A stretch of 64,000 nt of DNA. Origin: Oceanihabitans sediminis (lineage in GTDB: Bacteria; Bacteroidota; Bacteroidia; Flavobacteriales; Flavobacteriaceae). The DNA lies in NCBI RefSeq assembly GCF_003337215.1, contig NZ_QPIG01000002.1, forward strand, positions 186,001-250,000, read 5' to 3'. Both the position numbers and the translations under genes were made by a program. The notes under the pieces are model-generated. The model saw only the letters and a program-made list of their open reading frames with translations. It was not told the DNA's origin and did not search any database. Each line of letters opens with the position of its first letter. Position 1 is the stretch's first letter. Shown piece by piece: positions 8,322 to 17,293 of the stretch.

Positions 8322-8887
8322 GATTTTACGTTTTGATAGATATAAACTTCTGTAGCTCCTAAACCATATTTTTGATAATTGGCTGCGTAAAACTTCACTG
8401 GATACCTTCCAAATAGGTATTCTAATTCTAGTTTTAAAACACCTTCACCTACACCGTGAATAAAAACAACTTTCTGAATACGCTTTTTAATAGCAAATTC
8501 AAGTTGTCTTCTAGCTGTATCTAACTGTAAGGTAAGCATGTCGTGACTACTCATTCCCTTATAAGAATCTGTAAGTTGATGAATATGCAAATCGATTTCC
8601 ATGGTAGGTTCATAACGCTCTTTAGCTTTTCTTTTATTAGCAGCGGCTAGAGCATGTCTGGATTTTGCTTCCTTTTCTGAAATAATAGATCGCACAGAAG
8701 CATCTTGAAAAACATTCCTATCTAAATCGGAAGCATCACCTATAAGTATGAGTTCCTTTTTATGAAAATCTAAATCAAAACCGTCTTCGGTTTTAATAGT
8801 TATATTATCTCCTGAAATAGCTGTGATTTTACCAGAAAAATCTTCATCTAAAACCTGAACCTTATCTCCTATCTTAAAATGTATCAT
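8318..8887 (-). CDS. Smr (small MutS-related) domain protein with N-terminal DUF2027-like domain
   Basis: The start is placed at the internal ATG giving MIHFKIGDKVQVLDED. The upstream in-frame extension is lysine/phenylalanine filler and overlaps the previous gene. Residues 1-45 form a small beta domain (GKITAISGDNITIKT). The C-terminal Smr domain carries the hallmark DLHIHQL and the FIHGVGEGVLK motif (TGxG-like GVGEG). Smr domains nick or bind nucleic acids, recently linked to ribosome rescue and mRNA cleavage. The exact substrate is unknown. It overlaps the start of the small membrane-protein gene upstream by 14 bases. Confidence 0.85.
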   Translation of the reverse strand: MIHFKIGDKVQVLDEDFSGKITAISGDNITIKTEDGFDLDFHKKELILIGDASDLDRNVFQDASVRSIISEKEAKSRHALAAANKRKAKERYEPTMEIDLHIHQLTDSYKGMSSHDMLTLQLDTARRQLEFAIKKRIQKVVFIHGVGEGVLKLELEYLFGRYPVKFYAANYQKYGLGATEVYIYQNVKS

Positions 8888-9065
8888 GATCTTCTTTTTC
8901 TTTTTTACTAGGAATAGTGCTAGAAATTCGAAACAATCCAAACATTAAAATCACAATTCCTACAACCAATATTATGGTGTTTTGCTCCTCCTCTGCTTGC
9001 GCATAAATAGCGATAACTGAGCCAATAATTATTAAAAGGAAGTTTATGTATTTATTGAAAACCAT
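8874..9065 (-). CDS. Small two-helix membrane protein
   Basis: This 63-residue protein has two hydrophobic segments (about 5-22 and 31-47) separated by QAEEEQNT and ends in a charged tail (PSKKEKEDHD). I recognise no family. It overlaps the Smr gene by 14 bases and is probably co-transcribed with it. The start ATG at 9,065 is the only suitable one, and the divergent DUF2752 gene begins 150 bases upstream. Confidence 0.7.
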   Translation of the reverse strand: MVFNKYINFLLIIIGSVIAIYAQAEEEQNTIILVVGIVILMFGLFRISSTIPSKKEKEDHDTF

Positions 9066-9186
9066 TTAATTGTCGTTCTATTTTTATAGCTTTCGAAATT
9101 AGTCAATAAAAACAAAAAAATAATTATTTCGTAGAAAAAATAGTTTTATAAAATTTAAAAGCTAATGAAATTGCTTTGGCTTTTTA

Positions 9187-9194
9187 TACATTTG
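9187..9194 (+). promoter_or_regulatory. -7 box for the DUF2752 gene
   Basis: TACATTTG matches TAnnTTTG and ends 22 bases before the ATG at 9,217. Confidence 0.55.
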
Positions 9195-9216
9195 TTTTTC
9201 AATAAAAAAGAAAAAT

Positions 9217-9498
9217 ATGTCTTCATTTGAAGCTTATATGCTTCCTTGTTTAAACAAAAAGATATTCGGAATAGACTGTCCGGGCTGTGGCATGCAGCGT
9301 TCTGTGTCTTTACTTATTCAAGGAGATGTTAACGGAGCATACAATATGTACCCTGCTATATTTACAATAATCATCATGCTTATAATTCTTGTATTGCATA
9401 TTAAATACAAGTTTAAAAACGGACACAAAGTACTTTTAGCCTTCTTTTTTCTTAATCTCTTTATTATTACATTTAACTATATTAACAAATTCATTTAA
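9217..9498 (+). CDS. DUF2752 family membrane protein
   Basis: The 93-residue protein carries the family signature near residues 18-31 (FGIDCPGCGMQRS), where a Cys-Pro-Gly-Cys-Gly turn is followed by an amphipathic stretch (LIQGDVNGAYNMYP). Two membrane helices follow (about 45-62 and 70-88). DUF2752 proteins are inner-membrane proteins without an established function. It precedes another small membrane gene by 25 bases, so the two are likely one operon. Confidence 0.85.
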   Translation: MSSFEAYMLPCLNKKIFGIDCPGCGMQRSVSLLIQGDVNGAYNMYPAIFTIIIMLIILVLHIKYKFKNGHKVLLAFFFLNLFIITFNYINKFI

Positions 9499-9523
9499 AA
9501 CTACTAACTAAAAACAATTATCA

Positions 9524-9859
9524 ATGGAAAAACAAAACTTACCTAATTCTACACTTATTCTAGTATTCGGAATATTATCTATCGTAACCTGCTGGTGTTA
9601 CGGTTTTATAGGTTTAATTTTAGGAATTATAGCCATAGTTTTAGCAAGTAAATCTGCAAAACTATACCAAGCGGAACCTGATTTATATTCTGGCTATGGA
9701 AATGTACAAGCAGGAAAAATAATGGCTTTTATTGGTATTATTTTATCTGTAGCAACAATCGTAGGAATGATCATGGTTATGAACATGATAGGATGGGATG
9801 CTTTACAAGACCCAGAACTTATGCAGCAAAAACTAGAGGAATTACAACAAAATAAATAG
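9524..9859 (+). CDS. CCC-motif type membrane protein (DUF4190-like)
   Basis: This is a 111-residue inner-membrane protein with two long hydrophobic segments (about 9-40 and 62-88). The first contains a cysteine-tryptophan-cysteine cluster (VTCWCYGFIG). Between them lies a short soluble loop (SKSAKLYQAEPDLYSGYGN), and the C-terminal helix is Gln/Glu-rich. The layout fits the Bacteroidota family named for its CCC motif; here it reads CWC. The function is unknown. It follows the DUF2752 gene closely and ends before a convergent terminator. Confidence 0.75.
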   Translation: MEKQNLPNSTLILVFGILSIVTCWCYGFIGLILGIIAIVLASKSAKLYQAEPDLYSGYGNVQAGKIMAFIGIILSVATIVGMIMVMNMIGWDALQDPELMQQKLEELQQNK

Positions 9860-9874
9860 AAATAGTTTCAAAGT

Positions 9875-9916
9875 AAAAAAGCGACTGCACTCTATAAGTG
9901 ACAGCCGCTTTTTTTA
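9875..9916. terminator. Bidirectional terminator before rocD
   Basis: AGCGACTGCACT pairs with AGTGACAGCCGCT, with one mismatch and one bulge. A runs lie on the left and T runs on the right, between converging genes. Confidence 0.75.
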
Positions 9917-9946
9917 TGTTTCAATTTAAAGTTTTACGATAGTAAA

Positions 9947-11191
9947 CTATGCTTCAAATTGCTTTAGTGTTTTAACAATAATAGAAACACAATCTAATAA
10001 TTGCTCTTCAGTCATTACTAAAGGTGGTGCAAAACGAATAATATTTCCGTGCGTAGGCTTCGCTAATAATCCGTTGTCACGTAAAGCTAAACAGATATTC
10101 CAAGCTGTTTCACTTTCTTCGTCATCGTTAATTACAATAGCATTTAATAAACCTTTACCTCTAACTAGAGAAACTAAATCACTAGTTTCAATATATTTAT
10201 TTAATTCGCCTCTAAAAAGCTTTCCTAATTTTTCTGCATTTTCTGCTAGTTTTTCATCTCTAACAACTTCTAAAGCTGCAATTGCAACTGCTGCTGCTAT
10301 TGGGTTACCACCAAAAGTAGATCCGTGATTACCTGGAGTAATAACCTTCATGATATCATCATTAGCTAAAACTGCAGAAACAGGATATGCTCCACCACTT
10401 AATGCTTTACCAAGAATTAATAAATCTGGTTTTACATTTTCATGATCTACAGCTAATAATTGACCGGTTCTTGCAATACCAGTTTGTACTTCATCTGCAA
10501 TAAATAACACATTGTATTTTTCACATAAAGCTTTTGCTTTAGTTAAGTAACCTTCACTCGGCACATAAACTCCGGCCTCTCCTTGGATAGGCTCTGCTAA
10601 GAATCCTGCAATATTCGGATTGCTTTTTAATTCTGCTTCTAATGCTTCTAAATTATCATATTCTATCTTAATGAATCCTTTTGTATAAGGTCCAAAGTTT
10701 TTTCTTGCAACAGGATCGTTAGAAAAAGAGATGATAGTTGTAGTTCTTCCGTGGAAGTTATTTTCACAAACAACTATTTCTGCTTCATTTTCATCAATTC
10801 CTTTAACTTCATAAGCCCATTTTCTACAGATTTTTAAAGCCGTTTCAACAGCTTCAGCTCCTGTATTCATTGGTAATAACTTATCAAATCCGAAAAATTC
10901 GCAAGCAAACTTTTCATATTTCCCAAGCATATCGTTATAAAAAGCTCTAGAAGTAAGAGTTAATGTTTTTGCCTGGCTTACCATGGCATCTACAATTTTT
11001 GGGTGACAGTGACCTTGGTTTACTGCTGAATATGCAGAAAGGAAATCGTAATATTTTTTTCCTTCAACGTCCCATACATACACACCTTCTCCTTTACTTA
11101 AAACTACAGGAAGTGGGTGGTAATTATGCGCTCCATACTTATTTTCTAAATCTATTGCTTGTTGTGATGTTAATTGGTCTAAAACAGCCAT
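9947..11191 (-). CDS. rocD: Ornithine--oxo-acid aminotransferase
   Basis: This class III PLP aminotransferase converts ornithine and 2-oxoglutarate to glutamate semialdehyde and glutamate, linking arginine and proline metabolism. The 414-residue protein has the PLP lysine at 262 ([11 protein letters not shown]). It also has the [11 protein letters not shown] block (233-243) and the [11 protein letters not shown] cofactor-binding stretch (110-120). The N-terminal [17 protein letters not shown] is diagnostic for ornithine aminotransferase within the class. No arginine-pathway neighbour is present, so it is probably a single-gene unit. Confidence 0.95.
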   Translation of the reverse strand: MAVLDQLTSQQAIDLENKYGAHNYHPLPVVLSKGEGVYVWDVEGKKYYDFLSAYSAVNQGHCHPKIVDAMVSQAKTLTLTSRAFYNDMLGKYEKFACEFFGFDKLLPMNTGAEAVETALKICRKWAYEVKGIDENEAEIVVCENNFHGRTTTIISFSNDPVARKNFGPYTKGFIKIEYDNLEALEAELKSNPNIAGFLAEPIQGEAGVYVPSEGYLTKAKALCEKYNVLFIADEVQTGIARTGQLLAVDHENVKPDLLILGKALSGGAYPVSAVLANDDIMKVITPGNHGSTFGGNPIAAAVAIAALEVVRDEKLAENAEKLGKLFRGELNKYIETSDLVSLVRGKGLLNAIVINDDEESETAWNICLALRDNGLLAKPTHGNIIRFAPPLVMTEEQLLDCVSIIVKTLKQFEA

Positions 11192-11431
11192 TTTATAATA
11201 TATTTTTAATGTTTATGCCCAAGAATTTGAGCGTTAAAATAACCATTCCTCTTCTACCTTTATCTTTTCGAAGCTATATTGAAGTTGCGATTCGAAAACT
11301 CAGCGTGGGAAAGAAATCATCCCTAAAAGGCTTGCAAATTACTAAATAATAGTTGCTTTTTAAAATATTTCTATTTCAATTTAGTTTGAAAAAATCACAA
11401 ATCAATATTCGTAAATCGTAAATCCTTTGCT

Positions 11432-11439
11432 TACTTTTG
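11432..11439 (+). promoter_or_regulatory. -7 box very close to the rlmD start codon
   Basis: TACTTTTG fits TAnnTTTG and ends only four bases before the ATG at 11,444. Transcription would then begin at or next to the start codon, giving a nearly leaderless mRNA. The rest of the 252-base gap back to rocD holds only an 8-base inverted repeat (TTTTCGAA at 11,265 and TTCGAAAA at 11,291) and no gene that I can support. Confidence 0.5.
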
Positions 11440-11443
11440 CAGT

Positions 11444-12853
11444 ATGTCAAGAAGAAACAAAAAACAAGTTTTCACTAATGTGGAAGTTATAGATGCAGCT
11501 GCCAAAGGTAAAACGGTAGCTAAAGCACCAGACGGAAAAGTAATTTTCTTACCAAATGCTGTTCCTGGTGATGTAGTAGATGTACAAACATTTAAAAAGC
11601 GTAAAGCCTACTACGAGGGTAAGGCTACGGTTTTTCATAAACTATCTGATAAACGTACAGTACCTGCCTGCGAGCATTTTGGTACTTGCGGTGGTTGTAA
11701 GTGGCAAGATATGGCCTACGAGCATCAATTGTTTTATAAACAAAAAGAAGTGCTTAACAACCTAACTAGAATTGGTCATATAGAATTACCTGAGGTTACT
11801 CCTATTTTAGGTTCTGCAGAACAGTATTTCTACAGAAACAAAATGGAATTCTCTTTTAGTGATTCTCGTTGGTTAACTATAGAAGAAGTACAATCTGACA
11901 AAGATTTAGGAGACAGAAATGCGCTAGGATTTCATATTCCAGGAATGTGGGATAAAATCCTTGACATTAAAAAATGCCATTTACAAGCAGATCCTTCAAA
12001 CGCAATTCGAAATGCGGTAAAAAAGTTTGCTCTAGATAATGATATGGAATTCTTTAATACAAGAAACCAAACCGGCTTACTGCGTACCTTAATGATTAGA
12101 ACTTCTTCTACTGGAGATATTATGGTTGTGGTTCAGTTTTTTAAAGATGATAAAGAAAAACGTGAGTTATTATTAAATTTCCTTTCGGAAGAATTTCATC
12201 AAATATCTTCATTACAATATATCATCAACGAAAAAGCAAACGATACCATTTACGATCAAGAAGTAATTTGCTATAAAGGAGAAGATCATATTTTTGAAGA
12301 AATGGAAGGCTTGAAATTTAAAATCAATGCCAAATCTTTCTATCAAACAAACTCTGCTCAAGCATACGAATTATATAAAATAACACGCGACTTTGCTGGT
12401 TTAACAGGAAATGAATTAGTGTACGATTTATATACGGGAACCGGAACTATTGCACAATTTGTTGCTAAAAAAGCAAAAAAAGTTGTTGGTGTTGAAGCTG
12501 TGCCAGATGCTATTCTTGCAGCTAAAGAAAATGCAGAATTAAATAAAATTGATAATGTTTCGTTTTTTGTTGGGGACATGAAAAATGTTTTCAACGAAAG
12601 TTTTATTGCTACCCATGGTAAACCAGATGTGATTATTACAGATCCGCCACGTGATGGGATGCATAAAGATGTTGTTAATCAAATTATCAATATTGCTCCA
12701 GATAAAATAGTTTATGTAAGTTGCAATAGCGCAACCCAGGCTAGAGATTTAGAAATATTAGATGAAATGTATAAAGTTACCAAACTACAGCCAGTAGATA
12801 TGTTTCCACAAACATTTCATGTAGAAAATGTTGTTCTTTTAGAAAAACGTTAA
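11444..12853 (+). CDS. rlmD: 23S rRNA (uracil-C5) methyltransferase, RlmD/RumA type
   Basis: This protein methylates a uridine in 23S rRNA using SAM. The 469-residue protein has an N-terminal TRAM-like beta domain (about 1-65). Fe-S cluster cysteines lie at about 78-87 (CEHFGTCGGCKW), with a fourth Cys expected near 178 (KKCHLQ). The methyltransferase core has DLYTGTGTIAQF and DPPRDGMHKD. The catalytic Cys is in VYVSCNSATQARDL. These features separate it from the tRNA enzyme TrmA. Which uridine is modified (1939 or 747 equivalent) cannot be told from sequence alone. Confidence 0.92.
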   Translation: MSRRNKKQVFTNVEVIDAAAKGKTVAKAPDGKVIFLPNAVPGDVVDVQTFKKRKAYYEGKATVFHKLSDKRTVPACEHFGTCGGCKWQDMAYEHQLFYKQKEVLNNLTRIGHIELPEVTPILGSAEQYFYRNKMEFSFSDSRWLTIEEVQSDKDLGDRNALGFHIPGMWDKILDIKKCHLQADPSNAIRNAVKKFALDNDMEFFNTRNQTGLLRTLMIRTSSTGDIMVVVQFFKDDKEKRELLLNFLSEEFHQISSLQYIINEKANDTIYDQEVICYKGEDHIFEEMEGLKFKINAKSFYQTNSAQAYELYKITRDFAGLTGNELVYDLYTGTGTIAQFVAKKAKKVVGVEAVPDAILAAKENAELNKIDNVSFFVGDMKNVFNESFIATHGKPDVIITDPPRDGMHKDVVNQIINIAPDKIVYVSCNSATQARDLEILDEMYKVTKLQPVDMFPQTFHVENVVLLEKR

Positions 12854-12873
12854 ATTCCCGCTTTCGCGGAAAA
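12854..12873. repeat. Short REP-like palindrome before the DUF6452 gene
   Basis: CCGC and GCGG arms surround a four-base loop, flanked by TT and AA. It resembles the palindromes at 856 and 30,469 and lies in a 26-base gap between two genes. Confidence 0.45.
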
Positions 12874-12879
12874 TCAAAT

Positions 12880-13419
12880 ATGAGAAAACCATTTATAATC
12901 ATTCCTATTCTCCTTCTTTTTGTAGCTCTTACAAGCTGTGAGAAGGATGATATTTGTCCGGGAGACTCCTCTACTACTGCAAGATTGTATATAAATTTTT
13001 ACAGTAGTACGAATCCTGAAAATCCTAAAAACGTTTTTAAGTTTCGTGTACAAGGAATTGGTAATGATCAAGTTTTAGCTGATTATAATGCGGTTACTTC
13101 TAACAAGGTTTACTTACCATTAAAAACCACCGAAAATCAGACACAGTTTAGATTACATAATGATTATGCGGTAAACAATAATGGAACTCCTGAAGATACT
13201 TCCGATGATTATATCACCGGAAATGAAGACATAATCACCATTTCTTATAATACGAAGTTAGAATATGTTTCTAAAGCTTGTGGTTATAAAACCGTTTTTG
13301 AAAATGTAACTATTACGGTAGAAGATGATGGCGACAAATGGATTAATTATATACTAAGTACTACAGATAACGAACCAATTAGCGATGAAAATGAAGCACA
13401 CTTCAATCTTTTCCATTAA
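12880..13419 (+). CDS. DUF6452 family lipoprotein
   Basis: The 179-residue lipoprotein has a signal peptide and lipobox (LTSC, Cys at 20) followed by EKDDICPGDSSTTARLYINFY, a block I associate with DUF6452. The rest is beta-rich with a second cysteine region (SKACGYKTVFENVTITV). It is probably a periplasmic or outer-membrane lipoprotein of unknown function. The next gene starts inside its 3' end (35-base overlap), and DUF6452 and DUF6048 genes commonly sit together in Flavobacteria, so a shared role is likely. Confidence 0.8.
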   Translation: MRKPFIIIPILLLFVALTSCEKDDICPGDSSTTARLYINFYSSTNPENPKNVFKFRVQGIGNDQVLADYNAVTSNKVYLPLKTTENQTQFRLHNDYAVNNNGTPEDTSDDYITGNEDIITISYNTKLEYVSKACGYKTVFENVTITVEDDGDKWINYILSTTDNEPISDENEAHFNLFH

Positions 13420-14116
13420 GTTATTCGCTTTATTGATGCTTCTTTGTGTATCTGTACAGGCACAAAATAACAGTATCAAACAGAATAAAAAAGACTCTTT
13501 AAAACAAGTTCAAAAGTACGGACTTCGTCTTGGAGGGGATATAAGTAAACTAATAAGAACAGCTATAGAAGATGATTATAAAGGTTTTGAGATTATGGGT
13601 GACTTCCGACTTTCAAAACGAATATATCTTGCTGGAGAATTAGGAACCGAAGAAAAAACACTAGGAAACGACTATATAAATGCCACAGCTACTGGATCGT
13701 ATTTTAAAGCTGGAGTAGATTATAATTCTTATACCAATTGGTACGGAATGCACAATATGATTTACGGAGGTTTACGTGTTGGAGCAAGTACTTTTAGTCA
13801 AACTAGAAATAGTTATACGGTTTATACTCAAAATCAATATTGGGAACCACAATTTACTTCTAACGAAGCAGAAAAATTTAGTGGATTAACAGCTCTTTGG
13901 GCAGAGTTAATTATTGGAGTTAAAGCGGAAGTTCTTCCTAACTTATATCTAGGATTAAACGCGCAACTAAAGAGTTTAATTAGTCAAGACCAACCAGATA
14001 ATTTCGAAAACTTATACATTCCTGGCTATAACAAAACCTATGATGGTAGTAAGTTTGGAGTTGGGTACAGCTATAATATCTCTTATCTTATTCCTTTATT
14101 TAAAAAAGGGAAGTAA
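13385..14116 (+). CDS. DUF6048 family outer-membrane protein
   Basis: The 243-residue protein has a signal peptide (about 1-26, ending VSVQAQ) and a beta-strand-rich body of alternating aromatic residues (GLRLGGDISKLIRT, MIYGGLRVGAS, YSYNISYLIPLF). This pattern is typical of a small outer-membrane barrel. It overlaps the DUF6452 gene by 35 bases. An alternative ATG two codons later (13,391) would shorten the overlap and keep the signal peptide. The function is unknown. Confidence 0.8.
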   Translation: MKMKHTSIFSIKLFALLMLLCVSVQAQNNSIKQNKKDSLKQVQKYGLRLGGDISKLIRTAIEDDYKGFEIMGDFRLSKRIYLAGELGTEEKTLGNDYINATATGSYFKAGVDYNSYTNWYGMHNMIYGGLRVGASTFSQTRNSYTVYTQNQYWEPQFTSNEAEKFSGLTALWAELIIGVKAEVLPNLYLGLNAQLKSLISQDQPDNFENLYIPGYNKTYDGSKFGVGYSYNISYLIPLFKKGK

Positions 14117-14156
14117 CTATTGTGAGAATATAAAAACTAGTAATGGATAAAGAATA

Positions 14157-15323
14157 TTATTCCTTACCCATATACTTTGCTTTCTTGCTTCCTTCGTAAA
14201 TTTCATATTTAACCAAACGAGCTTCAAGCTTTGCGTTAAATACTTTTATTTTTCTTGAAGGGCGTAAACCAACAAACTTTAAAGCTTCTAAATTAGAAGT
14301 AATTAACCAAGCTTCTGTTCCTGGGTAGCCTTGTTTTAAGGTATCCCCTATATTTTTATAGAAATCTTCCACATCTAAATTCTCTAAACGCTCTCCGTAT
14401 GGCGGATTAAAAACCATATGCAGTTTTTCGTTTCCTCCCTTTTGAGTTTTAAAGAAATCTTCGTGTTTTATTGTGGCAAATTCATCTAAATGGGCATTTT
14501 TTAAATTCTCTTTTGCTTTTGCTACTGCACTCGGTGATTTATCGAAGCCTAATAGTCTATGATGAAAATCTCTGGTTTTACTTAATAGAGATTCTTCAAT
14601 TTTTTCAAAAAGTTCTACATCCCAATCTTGCCATCTTTCAAAAGCAAATTCTTTACGCATTAAGTTTGGCGGAATATTACATGCAATCATAGCTGCTTCG
14701 ACTAGCATCGTTCCAGATCCACACATTGGGTCCATAAAATCTGTTTGTCCATCCCAACCAGACATCATAATCAGTCCGGCTGCAAGAACTTCGTTAATTG
14801 GTGCAATATTGGTAGCAGATTTGTATCCACGTCTGTGAAGCGATTCTCCAGAAGTATCTAAAGAAATCGTACACATTTGTCTATCTATATGCACATTCAC
14901 CTTTAAATCAGGAAAACGTAAATCGATATTAGGTCTTTCACCCGCAGTATCTCTAAATTTATCTACAATAGCATCTTTGGTTTTTAATGCGATGTATTTA
15001 GAATGTGTAAATTGAGTTGAATGCACAGTAGCATCAATCGCTAAAGTCCCCGATGGCTTTAGGTATTGCGACCAATCCATTTTATAAACCTGTTTATACA
15101 GATCCTCTTCATTGGCTATTCTAAAAGTTTTTATTGGCTTTAAAATCTTAATTGCCGTACGTAAAGCTAAATTCACTTTATACATAAAACCTTTATCTCC
15201 AACAAAAGTAACGTTACGCACACCTTTTTTTACCTGTTGTGCGCCAAGTTGCGTTAACTCCTTTGCTAATAAATCTTCAAAGCCAAATAATGTTTTGGCT
15301 AGCATTTTAAAATTATTCTCCAT
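14157..15323 (-). CDS. THUMP-domain class I SAM-dependent RNA methyltransferase (RlmL/YpsC-like)
   Basis: The 388-residue protein has an N-terminal ferredoxin-like/THUMP region (about 5-160, with KMLAKTLFGFEDLLAKEL at the start). The methyltransferase domain carries DPMCGSGTMLVEAA (near 198-211) and the N-methylation motif NPPYGERL (near 304-311), which points to guanine-N2 methylation of rRNA. It is the short form without the second RlmK-like domain of the E. coli fusion. It is transcribed divergently from a second methyltransferase through a shared back-to-back promoter. An alternative start lies six codons in. Confidence 0.9.
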   Translation of the reverse strand: MENNFKMLAKTLFGFEDLLAKELTQLGAQQVKKGVRNVTFVGDKGFMYKVNLALRTAIKILKPIKTFRIANEEDLYKQVYKMDWSQYLKPSGTLAIDATVHSTQFTHSKYIALKTKDAIVDKFRDTAGERPNIDLRFPDLKVNVHIDRQMCTISLDTSGESLHRRGYKSATNIAPINEVLAAGLIMMSGWDGQTDFMDPMCGSGTMLVEAAMIACNIPPNLMRKEFAFERWQDWDVELFEKIEESLLSKTRDFHHRLLGFDKSPSAVAKAKENLKNAHLDEFATIKHEDFFKTQKGGNEKLHMVFNPPYGERLENLDVEDFYKNIGDTLKQGYPGTEAWLITSNLEALKFVGLRPSRKIKVFNAKLEARLVKYEIYEGSKKAKYMGKE

Positions 15324-15343
15324 GTTTTACTTCAAATAGATTG

Positions 15344-15362
15344 CAAAAATAGATTATTTTTG
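15344..15362. promoter_or_regulatory. Back-to-back divergent -7 boxes forming one palindrome
   Basis: The reverse-strand -7 box (TATTTTTG, 15,344-15,351) and the forward-strand box (TATTTTTG, 15,355-15,362) are separated by three bases. Together they form a perfect 8+3+8 palindrome. The two start codons are about 20 bases from their respective boxes, so the promoters overlap completely and should compete for polymerase. Confidence 0.6.
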
Positions 15363-15381
15363 TCCTGATATATAACAATAC

Positions 15382-16113
15382 ATGATAAAAAGCAAAAAAG
15401 AATGGTTCGCCTCTTGGTTTGACTCACCATTTTACCATATTCTATATAAAGACAGAGATTATGCCGAAGCGCAACTCTTCATGGATAATTTAACCAATTA
15501 TCTTAACCTTCCGGAAGGTGGAAAAATATTAGACCTTGCCTGCGGTAAAGGTAGACACTCTATTTACTTAAACTCTGTAGGTTTCGATGTAACTGGTGTA
15601 GATTTATCTGAAAATAGTATAGCGCACGCAAAGAAATTTGAAAACGAAACGCTTCATTTTGAGGTACATGACATGTGTAAGCCATACTCGCAACAATTTG
15701 ATGCAGTTTTTAACCTTTTTACAAGTTTTGGCTACTTTAAAAATGAAGAAGATAATCTAAAAACTATTGAAGCAATAAAATCTAACCTAAACGAATACGG
15801 TTTTGGTGTTATAGATTTTATGAATAGTGAATACGTGATAGATAATCTTGTTCCTGAAGATGTAAAAGTCGTAGATGGAATTGCTTTCCACCAAAAAAGA
15901 AGAGTACAAGACGGTTATATTATTAAAGACATTTCTTTTTCGGTAGACGATGAAGATTATAGCTTTCAAGAACGTGTAAGAGGTTTTACCCTGGCGGAAT
16001 TTGAAGAACTTTTTGAAAAAGCCGGAGTGTACTTATTAGATGTTTTTGGCGATTATAAATTAGGAAAGTTTCATGCAAACAAGAGTGAACGTCTAATCAT
16101 GATTTTTAAATAG
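15382..16113 (+). CDS. Class I SAM-dependent methyltransferase
   Basis: The 243-residue soluble protein has the SAM-binding motif LDLACGKGRHSIYL (near 50-63), the acidic loop VTGVDLSENSI, and the motif FDAVFNLFTSFGYF (post-II region). It resembles small-molecule methyltransferases with an additional beta domain near the C-terminus (about 170-225). The substrate cannot be read from sequence. It is transcribed divergently from the RNA methyltransferase and precedes a ZIP transporter gene by 45 bases. Confidence 0.88.
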   Translation: MIKSKKEWFASWFDSPFYHILYKDRDYAEAQLFMDNLTNYLNLPEGGKILDLACGKGRHSIYLNSVGFDVTGVDLSENSIAHAKKFENETLHFEVHDMCKPYSQQFDAVFNLFTSFGYFKNEEDNLKTIEAIKSNLNEYGFGVIDFMNSEYVIDNLVPEDVKVVDGIAFHQKRRVQDGYIIKDISFSVDDEDYSFQERVRGFTLAEFEELFEKAGVYLLDVFGDYKLGKFHANKSERLIMIFK

Positions 16114-16158
16114 TCGTTTTTTAGCATCGACATAAAATTATTCAGCTATTAAATTTTT

Positions 16159-16830
16159 ATGCAAAATATAATACTTCCAATTCTAAGTGTATTTTTAGGT
16201 TATGCAATTGTAATGGTCTTAAAACCATCACAAAGAAAAAACCTAAAACTACTACTAGCATTTAGTGGTGCTTTCCTCCTATCTATAACCGTATTTAACT
16301 TTTTACCGGAAGTATACGAACATAAAGGCAAATCTGTAGGATTGTTTATTATGATTGGTATTCTACTACAAATTGTATTAGAATTTTTCTCTAAAGGTGC
16401 AGAACATGGTCATATTCACTTAGATAAAAACGCTACTGAATTCCCATGGTTATTATTTATAAGTTTAAGTATTCACAGTGTTTTAGAAGGAATACCTATA
16501 CATAATCACACAAGTTTACTTTTAGGAATCATCATTCATAAGTTACCTGTGGCAATCATATTATGCACCTTCTTTTTTGCTTCAAAATTACCTAAAGCTA
16601 AAATTGCGTTTTTCTTAATTCTGTTTGCTTTAATGACACCTTTTGGCGTTTTATTATCAGAGAATTTTCAGAGTATACAAAACTATTATTATGAAATTTC
16701 AGCAATTGTAATTGGTATCTTTTTACATATTTCAACTACTATTTTATTTGAAAGTAATGAAGACCATAAATTCAACATAACCAAACTATTAACTATAGTT
16801 GTTGCTATTGCTATTGCTTATTTTGTATAG
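16159..16830 (+). CDS. ZIP family metal transporter
   Basis: The 223-residue inner-membrane protein has about seven to eight hydrophobic segments. The ZIP metal-site signatures are in two central helices: HSVLEGIPIHNH (near 112-123) and HKLPVAIILC (near 132-141). A short histidine-containing loop (GAEHGHIHLD) lies before them. Zinc, with possible iron or manganese, is the usual substrate of the family, and the direction is normally into the cytoplasm. The gene follows the methyltransferase closely, and no metal regulator is adjacent. Confidence 0.85.
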   Translation: MQNIILPILSVFLGYAIVMVLKPSQRKNLKLLLAFSGAFLLSITVFNFLPEVYEHKGKSVGLFIMIGILLQIVLEFFSKGAEHGHIHLDKNATEFPWLLFISLSIHSVLEGIPIHNHTSLLLGIIIHKLPVAIILCTFFFASKLPKAKIAFFLILFALMTPFGVLLSENFQSIQNYYYEISAIVIGIFLHISTTILFESNEDHKFNITKLLTIVVAIAIAYFV

Positions 16831-16850
16831 AAAAAACTTAGAATAACACT

Positions 16851-17279
16851 ATGTTCAGTAAAGAAGAATCTAGACGACTTAAACAAGAATTTTGGACCAG
16901 CTTCGGGAAGTCATTTCCTAGAAAATGGATTTTATACAATACCAAAATGAAAGGCTTTAGCTTCAAATTTCATTTTGACACAAAAAAAGCTTTAGTTGCT
17001 TTAGATATTGAAGATGATCTTGAAAACAGAATAACCTATTGGGAAAAGCTTGAATCTTTAAAATCTATTTTACACAACGATTATTTACCTGAAGCTATTT
17101 TTGAAGAAACGTATTTTCTTGAAAACGGAAAGGAAATTTCTAGGATTTATATTCCATTAGAGCAAAAGGTTTCTATTCATAATAAAAACACCTGGCAGGA
17201 AGTAATGGTTTTCTTTAATACGAACATGCAGTTATTTGAAGCTTTTTTCGAAGAATATAAAGATATTATAAAAGGTTAA
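16851..17279 (+). CDS. DUF4268 domain protein
   Basis: The 142-residue soluble protein begins MFSKEESRRLKQEFWTSFG and continues FKFHFDTKKALVALDIE. A middle WEKLESLKSIL and a C-terminal helical FNTNMQLFEAFFEEYKDII match DUF4268. In other proteins this domain sits beside nuclease-like or restriction-associated parts, but here it stands alone. No catalytic residues are obvious. It lies 20 bases after the ZIP gene and 14 before the PH-domain gene, so it is likely in an operon with them. Confidence 0.8.
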   Translation: MFSKEESRRLKQEFWTSFGKSFPRKWILYNTKMKGFSFKFHFDTKKALVALDIEDDLENRITYWEKLESLKSILHNDYLPEAIFEETYFLENGKEISRIYIPLEQKVSIHNKNTWQEVMVFFNTNMQLFEAFFEEYKDIIKG

Positions 17280-17293
17280 TTTTAATACTTTCG

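Noticed and set aside
11265-11298. Inverted repeat TTTTCGAA/TTCGAAAA in the rocD-rlmD gap as a terminator or riboswitch
   Set aside because: Each arm is itself a near-palindrome, the 18-base loop is long, and there is no T run; chance is likely in this AT-rich gap.
10963-11349. 128-codon forward frame overlapping the start of rocD
   Set aside because: Two thirds of it is antisense to the conserved rocD 5' part, and the rest shows no protein-like composition; no promoter or homologous pattern.
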